Origin: JBHHXR01 sp046757205
GTDB lineage: Bacteria; Pseudomonadota; Alphaproteobacteria; Rhodobacterales; Rhodobacteraceae
Reading direction: 5' to 3'
Assembly (NCBI GenBank): GCA_046757205.1
Contig: JBHHXR010000130.1
Span: 1 to 9,877, forward strand
DNA: 9,877 nucleotides
The translations under genes and the position numbers were made by a program. Shown here piece after piece: positions 5,275 to 9,877 of the stretch (position 1 is the stretch's first letter; every line of letters begins with the position of its first letter). The notes below the pieces were generated by a model. That model was given only the letters and a program-made list of their open reading frames with translations. It was not told the DNA's origin and made no database searches.

Positions 5275-6275
5275 CTTGCGCGGACCCGCAATCCTGCGGC
5301 GTCGAACATGTACAGGTTGCCGGTTTCGAAATTCAGCCCGATGGCGGACCCGATCTCGTATTGGTACTGGCCGAACAGGCGCACGGTGAAAAGCCCCGAG
5401 CCCGCCACCTGCACGAAGACGTTGGTATCGCTGCCGAGGTGTTCGACATGCGTGACCTCGCCCGAGAGCCGCCCGTCGCCGGAAAGCGTGATGTGTTCCG
5501 GCCGCAGCCCGGCCGTACTGACGCCTTCGATGCCCAGCAGGCCCGGATCGAAGAAATTCATGCTGGGTGAGCCGAGGAATTCGGCGACGAACAGGTTGTC
5601 GGGATCGTTGTAGAGGTTCATCGGCGAGCCGATCTGCTCCACCCTGCCATCCTTGAGAACGACGATCTTGTCGCCCAGCGTCATCGCTTCGATCTGGTCA
5701 TGGGTCACGTAGATCATGCTGGCGTCGAGTTCGCGGTGCAGGCGGGCGATTTCCAGCCGGGTGTTCACCCGCAATGCGGCATCGAGGTTGGACAGCGGTT
5801 CGTCGAACAGGAAGAGCTGCGGCTTGCGAACGACGGCGCGGCCGATGGCGACGCGCTGGCGCTGACCACCGGAAAGCTCGGCCGGGCGGCGGTCGAGATA
5901 GGGTTCGAGTTCCAGCATCTTCGAGGCGAATTCGACCCGTTCCCTGACATAGCTCGCCGACTGTTTCGCCTGTTTCAGACCGAGGCTCATGTTGTCGCGC
6001 ACCGTCAGGTGCGGGTAGAGCGCGTAGGTCTGGAAAACCATGGCGATGCCGCGCTTGCTGGGTGGCACGTTGTTGACCCGCTGGCCGTCGATAAGAACGT
6101 CGCCCGAAGTGGCGTCCTCGAGCCCGGCGATGATGCGCAGCAAGGTCGACTTGCCGCAGCCGGAGGGGCCGACAAAAATGACGAACTCGCCGTCCTCGAC
6201 GTCGATATTGATGTCGCGGAGAACCTCGACCGGTCCGAAGGACTTGTTGACGCTGTTCAGACTCATGGATCCCAT
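5271..6275 (-). CDS. Sugar ABC transporter ATP-binding protein (MalK/UgpC type)
   Basis: Cytoplasmic ATPase that powers the CUT1-type importer encoded upstream in the same operon. The 334 residues show Walker A GPSGCGKST (36-44), Q-loop Q82, signature LSGGQ (134-138), Walker B LFLFDEP (154-160), D-loop SNLDA, and H192 in THD. After about 230 comes a TOBE/MalK regulatory domain with LRPEHI (247-252). The length is slightly shorter than the usual ~350-370 of this class, the C-terminal domain being compact. The ATG at 6275 is preferred over the one at 6266 because AGAGG (6284-6288) is 8 bases upstream of it. It is the last gene of the five-gene operon and starts 12 bases after the oxidoreductase stop, with the ribosome site overlapping that stop. 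ATPases of this type can serve several transporters, so substrate cannot be read from it. Confidence 0.93.
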   Translation of the reverse strand: MGSMSLNSVNKSFGPVEVLRDINIDVEDGEFVIFVGPSGCGKSTLLRIIAGLEDATSGDVLIDGQRVNNVPPSKRGIAMVFQTYALYPHLTVRDNMSLGLKQAKQSASYVRERVEFASKMLELEPYLDRRPAELSGGQRQRVAIGRAVVRKPQLFLFDEPLSNLDAALRVNTRLEIARLHRELDASMIYVTHDQIEAMTLGDKIVVLKDGRVEQIGSPMNLYNDPDNLFVAEFLGSPSMNFFDPGLLGIEGVSTAGLRPEHITLSGDGRLSGEVTHVEHLGSDTNVFVQVAGSGLFTVRLFGQYQYEIGSAIGLNFETGNLYMFDAAGLRVRAS

Positions 6276-6287
6276 GGATGTTTCCTC

Positions 6288-7337
6288 TCAAAGATCAATC
6301 GCTCGTCCGCTTCGGATGCTTTCGTCGGCCGCAAGGCATATCCGCAGGGACTGTACGGCGTCGGTCATGTGGCGTGACAGGTCGGTGTCTTCGATGATGC
6401 CGCGCAGCACAAAGGCCTGTTCGCGGTCGCAGAGTTCCTGGTGGCCGGGTTCGCCGGGCAGGTCGATCAGATCGTCAGGTTGCTCGAAGCGACCGGCGCG
6501 GTCGGTGCCGGCGTGATGCACACGCAGGGCGCCGACGCGGGTGTGGCTGTCGATGTCGTCGGAGCCGCCCTTTTCCGCCGCGACGATGGAAACCGCGCCA
6601 TTGGGCGAGATGATGTCCTTCACGAAATAGGCGGTTTCGGAAATCATCGGCCCCCAGCCGGCCTCGTACCAGCCAATGGAACCGTCGTCGAACAGCACCT
6701 GGAAGTGGCCGTAATTGTACATGTCGGCCGCGATCTCGTGGCTCAGCCGCAGGCCCATGCCGCGGACCTGGACAGGCCGCGCGTCGGTGATCTGGCACAT
6801 CACGTCGACGTAGTGCACGCCGCAATCGACGATGGGCGACGTGGTCTGCATCAGGTTCCGGTGCGTCTCCCACGTCTCACCGCTCGATTGCTGGTTGAGG
6901 TTCAGACGGAAAACATATGGGCCGCCAAGCGCGCGCGCTTCCGCAATCAGCCGCTGCCAGCTCGGGTGATGGCGCAGGATGTAGCCCACTACCAGCTTGC
7001 GGCCGGTTTCCCTGGCCTTGGCGACCACGCGCTCCGCGTCGGCGACGGTGGTGGCCAGCGGCTTTTCGACGAACACGTGGGCGCCGGCTTCCATCGCCGC
7101 GACGGCGTAGTCGGCATGGCTGTCGGAATAGGTTGCTATCGCGACAAGATCCGGCTTCGTGGCTTCCAGCGCGGCATGGAATTCCGCGTGCAGAGGATAG
7201 CCGCGCAGTTCCGGCGGCAGATCGACGGCGGACCGGTTCATCAGGGCGGCGATCCGAAACCCGGGATTGCGGTGGTAGGCGAGCGCGTGGCTCCGGCCCA
7301 TGTTGCCGAGGCCCGCGGCCAGCACGCTGATCGTCAT
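6288..7337 (-). CDS. Gfo/Idh/MocA family oxidoreductase
   Basis: NAD(P)-dependent sugar or cyclitol dehydrogenase of 349 residues, the usual family length. The N-terminal Rossmann domain has GLGNMGRSH (9-17). EKPLA (91-95) carries the conserved Lys (K92), and DCGVHYVD (171-178) carries the catalytic Asp/His pair (D171, H175). The C-terminal half is the alpha/beta substrate domain. Its ATG overlaps the stop of the permease gene as ATGA, and it precedes the ATPase gene, so it sits inside the transport operon and probably oxidises the imported substrate. With iolE nearby it could make the inosose that IolE uses, as IolG does; that is inference, and family members act on many sugars. A dehydrogenase placed between permeases and ATPase is a recurring arrangement for sugar uptake and oxidation operons. 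Confidence 0.9.
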   Translation of the reverse strand: MTISVLAAGLGNMGRSHALAYHRNPGFRIAALMNRSAVDLPPELRGYPLHAEFHAALEATKPDLVAIATYSDSHADYAVAAMEAGAHVFVEKPLATTVADAERVVAKARETGRKLVVGYILRHHPSWQRLIAEARALGGPYVFRLNLNQQSSGETWETHRNLMQTTSPIVDCGVHYVDVMCQITDARPVQVRGMGLRLSHEIAADMYNYGHFQVLFDDGSIGWYEAGWGPMISETAYFVKDIISPNGAVSIVAAEKGGSDDIDSHTRVGALRVHHAGTDRAGRFEQPDDLIDLPGEPGHQELCDREQAFVLRGIIEDTDLSRHMTDAVQSLRICLAADESIRSGRAIDL

Positions 7338-8164
7338 TTCACCGCGCCCGATGTTATCCCGCGGATAAGCTGACGCGAGAAGATGACGTAGAGGATTATC
7401 ACCGGCAGGATTGCCATCGACAGCCCCGACAGCACCGCGTTCCAGTCGGTGACGAACTGGCCTATGAATACCTGGCTGCCCAGGGTGAGCGTCTTTGTCG
7501 CCTCACCGGAAGCGAGGATCAGCGGGAACCACAGGTCGTTCCAGATCGGGATCATGTTGAACACCGCCACGGTGGCCAGCGCCGGGCGGACCAGCGGCAG
7601 CACCAGCCGGAAGAAGATGCGGAACTCCGACAGGCCGTCGATCCGGCCGGCGTCCTTGAGGTCGGCCGAAACCTGGCGCATGAACTCCGACAGGATGAAG
7701 ATGGCCAGCGGCAGGCCCTGCGCGGTGTAGACGAGGATCAGCGCGGTCAGCGTGTTGACCAGATGCGCCGCCACCATGATTTGCAGGATCGCCACGGTGC
7801 CCAGCCTGATCGGGATCATGATGCCGATGGCCAGATAGAGGCCCATCAGCGTGTTGCCCTTGAAGCGGTACTCGGACAGCGCAAAGGCCGCCATGGCGCC
7901 GAACAGCAGGATGAAGAAGAGCGAGCCGACGGTGACGATGAACGAGTTCTGGAAGTAGTTGAAGTAATCCCCCTGCTTGAACACCGTTTCGTATCCCACC
8001 AGCGAAAAGGTGTCGCCGTCGGGTAGACGCAGCGGGTGGCGGAATATCGCCTTGCGGGTCTTGAAGCTGTTGATGATGATCACCACCACCGGAAACAGCG
8101 CGATGACCGTGTAGGCGATCAGCGCCGCGTGGGCCAGCGCATGGTTGAAGCGGTTGTGTCTCAT
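7334..8164 (-). CDS. Carbohydrate ABC transporter permease, MalG type
   Basis: Inner-membrane subunit of a CUT1 importer, 276 residues with about six membrane segments (roughly 11-33, 72-98, 107-128, 136-160, 190-210, 240-262). The cytoplasmic coupling loop that docks on the ATPase is seen as DAGRIDGLSEFRIFFRLVLP (171-190), a standard EAA motif with Asp in place of the first Glu, followed by LVRPA. The ATG at 8164 begins 15 bases after the stop of the MalF-type gene; the G-rich stretch at about 8174-8181 overlaps that stop and can serve as ribosome site. Its own stop overlaps the start of the oxidoreductase gene, implying coupled translation. It works as a heterodimer with the upstream permease. 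Confidence 0.93.
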   Translation of the reverse strand: MRHNRFNHALAHAALIAYTVIALFPVVVIIINSFKTRKAIFRHPLRLPDGDTFSLVGYETVFKQGDYFNYFQNSFIVTVGSLFFILLFGAMAAFALSEYRFKGNTLMGLYLAIGIMIPIRLGTVAILQIMVAAHLVNTLTALILVYTAQGLPLAIFILSEFMRQVSADLKDAGRIDGLSEFRIFFRLVLPLVRPALATVAVFNMIPIWNDLWFPLILASGEATKTLTLGSQVFIGQFVTDWNAVLSGLSMAILPVIILYVIFSRQLIRGITSGAVK

Positions 8165-8179
8165 TTTCTGCGTGGCCCC

Positions 8180-9103
8180 CTAGAACTGATAGCGCCGCAT
8201 GCGGGTCTGGATCAGGAACAGGTAGACGGTCACGCCGGCGAGGATGATGAGGAACATCATCACGGCGATCGCAGCCCCCATGTTCGGATCGCCCGGCTGG
8301 GTCTGGTGGCCGAAGAAGGTGCGGAACAGGAAGGTGCCCATGACCTCGGTCGAGAAGTTCGGCGCGGCCATTGCGCCCTCGATGGTGTAGACAAGGTCGA
8401 AGGCGTTGAAATTTCCGACGAACGTCAGGATCGAGATGATTCCGATCGAGGGCAGAATGAGCGGCAGCTTGATTTTCCAGAAGGCGCTGATGCCGGAAAG
8501 CCCGTCGATCTCGCCCGCTTCCAGGATTTCGTCGGGAATTGACAGCATCGCCGCGTAGATCAGCATCATCGGTATGCCCACGAACTGCCAGACCGAAATC
8601 AGCGCGACTGTCGTCAGTGCGGTCCGCTCGAGTCCCAACCACGGGGCAAAAAGGCTTTTCAAACCGACCATGTCCATCAGTCCCGGCGCGATGCCCCACA
8701 GCGGCGACAGGATCAGTTTCCAGGCGAAACCGACGATCACGAAGGACAGGATGGTCGGAATGAAAATCGCGGTGCGGTAGAAACTCTTGAAGCGCAGGGC
8801 GGGGGCCGACAGCATCGCCGCCAAGGCAATGCCGATCGGATTCTGCACCGCCATGTGAATGATGAAGAACCAAGTGTTGTTCTTCAGCGCCCGCCAGAAG
8901 CTTTCCGACCAGTTCGGGTCGCCGAACAGCGTCTGGAAATTGGTGAGGCCCGCATAGACCGGATGGTTGTCGACCGTCTGGTAGAGCGAAAGCTGCAGCG
9001 TGCCGAACAGCGGCAGGATCATCAGGGCGGTGTAGACCAGCACGGCCGGTGCCAGAAACATGGCGATGTGCCAGCGGCGTCTGCGGCGCGGTTCTTCGCT
9101 CAT
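8180..9103 (-). CDS. Carbohydrate ABC transporter permease, MalF type
   Basis: Inner-membrane subunit of the same CUT1 importer, 307 residues. An Arg-rich cytoplasmic N-terminus (RRRRR at 6-10) precedes about six membrane segments (near 14-36, 75-99, 107-130, 162-187, 219-240, 272-298). The EAA coupling loop is EAGEIDGLSGISAFWKIKLP (195-214) followed by LILPS. The long periplasmic loop typical of E. coli MalF is absent, as in most sugar CUT1 permeases. AGGAGG at 9112-9117 lies 8 bases upstream of the ATG at 9103, a strong ribosome site that fixes the start. It follows the binding-protein gene across a 70-base gap that contains a strong hairpin. Confidence 0.93.
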   Translation of the reverse strand: MSEEPRRRRRWHIAMFLAPAVLVYTALMILPLFGTLQLSLYQTVDNHPVYAGLTNFQTLFGDPNWSESFWRALKNNTWFFIIHMAVQNPIGIALAAMLSAPALRFKSFYRTAIFIPTILSFVIVGFAWKLILSPLWGIAPGLMDMVGLKSLFAPWLGLERTALTTVALISVWQFVGIPMMLIYAAMLSIPDEILEAGEIDGLSGISAFWKIKLPLILPSIGIISILTFVGNFNAFDLVYTIEGAMAAPNFSTEVMGTFLFRTFFGHQTQPGDPNMGAAIAVMMFLIILAGVTVYLFLIQTRMRRYQF

Positions 9104-9130
9104 TTCTGCCCCCTCCTGTCGGTGTTTGGC

Positions 9131-9153
9131 CGGGCCGGGCGATACCCGGCCCG
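9131..9153 (-). promoter_or_regulatory. Intercistronic hairpin after the binding-protein gene
   Basis: CGGGCCGGG (9131-9139) and CCCGGCCCG (9145-9153) form a perfect 9-base, all-GC stem around a 5-base loop. It lies between the stop of the binding-protein gene and the ribosome site of the first permease. On the transcribed strand there is no U-run after it, so it is unlikely to be a full terminator. It more likely protects the upstream message from 3' decay or partly attenuates transcription, giving more binding protein than permease. Confidence 0.6.
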
Positions 9154-9173
9154 CGCCTGTGCCGTGCGTCTGC

Positions 9174-9877
9174 CTACTGCGCCGGCGGCGTGTACCAGCT
9201 GTCCAGCGCGTCCTGCATGTGCTGGCCGGCTTCCTCGGGGGTCATCGAGCCGCGGATCACGTTGGCCGAGGTAACCCAGTATTCGGTGTGCAGGTTCGGC
9301 GTGCCGCGCCCGAGAATCTGGGCGTAGGGCCGGATCGACGAATTGCAGGTCTTGCGCCAGTCGACCATTTCCTGCGCCAGCGCGTCATCCAGTTTCACGT
9401 CGTGGTTCGACAGCGAAAAGAACCCTGGCAGCGCGTTGGCATAGAGCGAGGCAAACTCGGCGGAGCCGGCCCAGTCAAGGAAAGCCTTGACCGCGTCCGG
9501 GTTCTTGGTCGCCGCGTTCATGCCGATGGCAATGTCAACGTGATCGGAAATGTAGCAGTCCCCGCCCGGCAGAACCGGCGGCGAGAAGGCGCCCATCTCG
9601 AAATCGGCCTGCGCGTTGAAGCCGGATATTTCCCAGCTTCCCGCCGGGTAGATCGCGGCGCGGCCAAGCGTGAACAGGTTCTGGCTGTCCGGATAGCTCT
9701 GCGCCTCGAAGCCGTTACCCATGTAGGGCCCCCAGCGCGACAGTTCGGCGTAGGCCTCCACCCAATCGCGGTCGGTCAGCTTGGACTTGCCGGCGATCAG
9801 CGCCTTGCGGCCCTCCTCGCCTTTCCAGTACTTGGTGCCGATATTGGCATAGCCCATGGTGGCCGCTTCCCATTCGT
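9174..9877 (-). CDS. ABC transporter sugar-binding protein, C-terminal part
   Basis: Periplasmic extracellular solute-binding protein (family 1 type) that would deliver the substrate to the two permeases. Only the last ~233 residues lie in the window. The frame continues in-phase to the edge (EWEAAT before MGYANIG), so the internal Met at 9857 is not the start, and the signal peptide is out of view. Recognisable family features are a region of repeated Trp/Tyr (KYWKGEEG, RWGPYMG), the FTLGRAAIYPAGSWEISGF element, where the protein tests a failed-state or empty conformation in this family, and AIGMNAATKNPDAVKAFLDW near the hinge-facing helix. The operon order binding protein, two permeases, oxidoreductase, ATPase supports the call. 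The ligand is not readable; a cyclitol or sugar is inferred from the neighbours. Confidence 0.88.
   Translation of the reverse strand, partial: EWEAATMGYANIGTKYWKGEEGRKALIAGKSKLTDRDWVEAYAELSRWGPYMGNGFEAQSYPDSQNLFTLGRAAIYPAGSWEISGFNAQADFEMGAFSPPVLPGGDCYISDHVDIAIGMNAATKNPDAVKAFLDWAGSAEFASLYANALPGFFSLSNHDVKLDDALAQEMVDWRKTCNSSIRPYAQILGRGTPNLHTEYWVTSANVIRGSMTPEEAGQHMQDALDSWYTPPAQ

Noticed and set aside
5700..6377. Plus-strand open frame opposite the ATPase gene
   Set aside because: Antisense shadow of a gene with all ABC ATPase motifs. No domain and no start signal.
7503..8873. Long alternative minus-strand frame across both permease genes
   Set aside because: His/Arg/Gly-rich translation lacking membrane segments. 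It overlaps two permeases with clear EAA loops in another frame.
9855..9857. Met at 9857 as the start of the binding protein
   Set aside because: The frame continues to the window edge, there is no signal peptide or ribosome site at this Met, and the visible part is only the C-terminal half of the family.

Overview
The window is GC-rich and tightly packed, with ATGA overlaps, gaps of 3 to 15 bases and Shine-Dalgarno starts. It carries an inositol-type (iol) catabolic gene block next to a sugar ABC transporter operon. Gene content, codon use and an RpiR-type regulator suggest an alphaproteobacterium (Rhizobiales/Rhodobacterales-like). That placement is inference; no rRNA or tRNA marker is present.

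Layout. Bases 1-472 hold no gene I can support. From 473 to about 1117 on the minus strand lies a YgjP/DUF45-type zinc metallopeptidase that has lost its own N-terminus. At about 1065-1090 it abuts, head to head, the last ~90 codons of iolD (plus strand, to 1360), which has lost its 5' ~85%. This is a recombination breakpoint, or possibly an assembly join. Plus-strand iolE (inosose dehydratase, 1363-2265) and a short-chain dehydrogenase (2267-3085) follow in an operon. They converge on a minus-strand RpiR-family regulator (3089-3958). Its promoter-proximal region carries a good -10/-35 pair with a palindrome in the spacer. A divergent plus-strand gene (4140-5261) encodes an exported protein of unknown function with a C-terminal SH3b-like region. 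Its 5' leader has two successive hairpins.

The right half is a single minus-strand operon, transcribed from beyond the right edge: solute-binding protein (partial, 9174 to edge), MalF-type permease, MalG-type permease, Gfo/Idh/MocA oxidoreductase, and MalK/UgpC-type ATPase. A strong hairpin separates the binding-protein gene from the permeases, a common arrangement for high binding-protein expression. A perfect hairpin overlaps both stop codons where the ATPase gene converges on the exported-protein gene.

How the genes work together (inference): the CUT1 transporter imports a cyclitol or sugar; the Gfo/Idh enzyme and/or the SDR oxidises it to an inosose-like ketone; IolE dehydrates it; and the RpiR protein senses a phosphorylated intermediate. 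The next enzyme, IolD, is only a fragment here, so the pathway is complete only if an intact iolD exists elsewhere or if the cluster has been repurposed. I saw no CRISPR array, tRNA, rRNA, transposase or wholly novel defence-like system.
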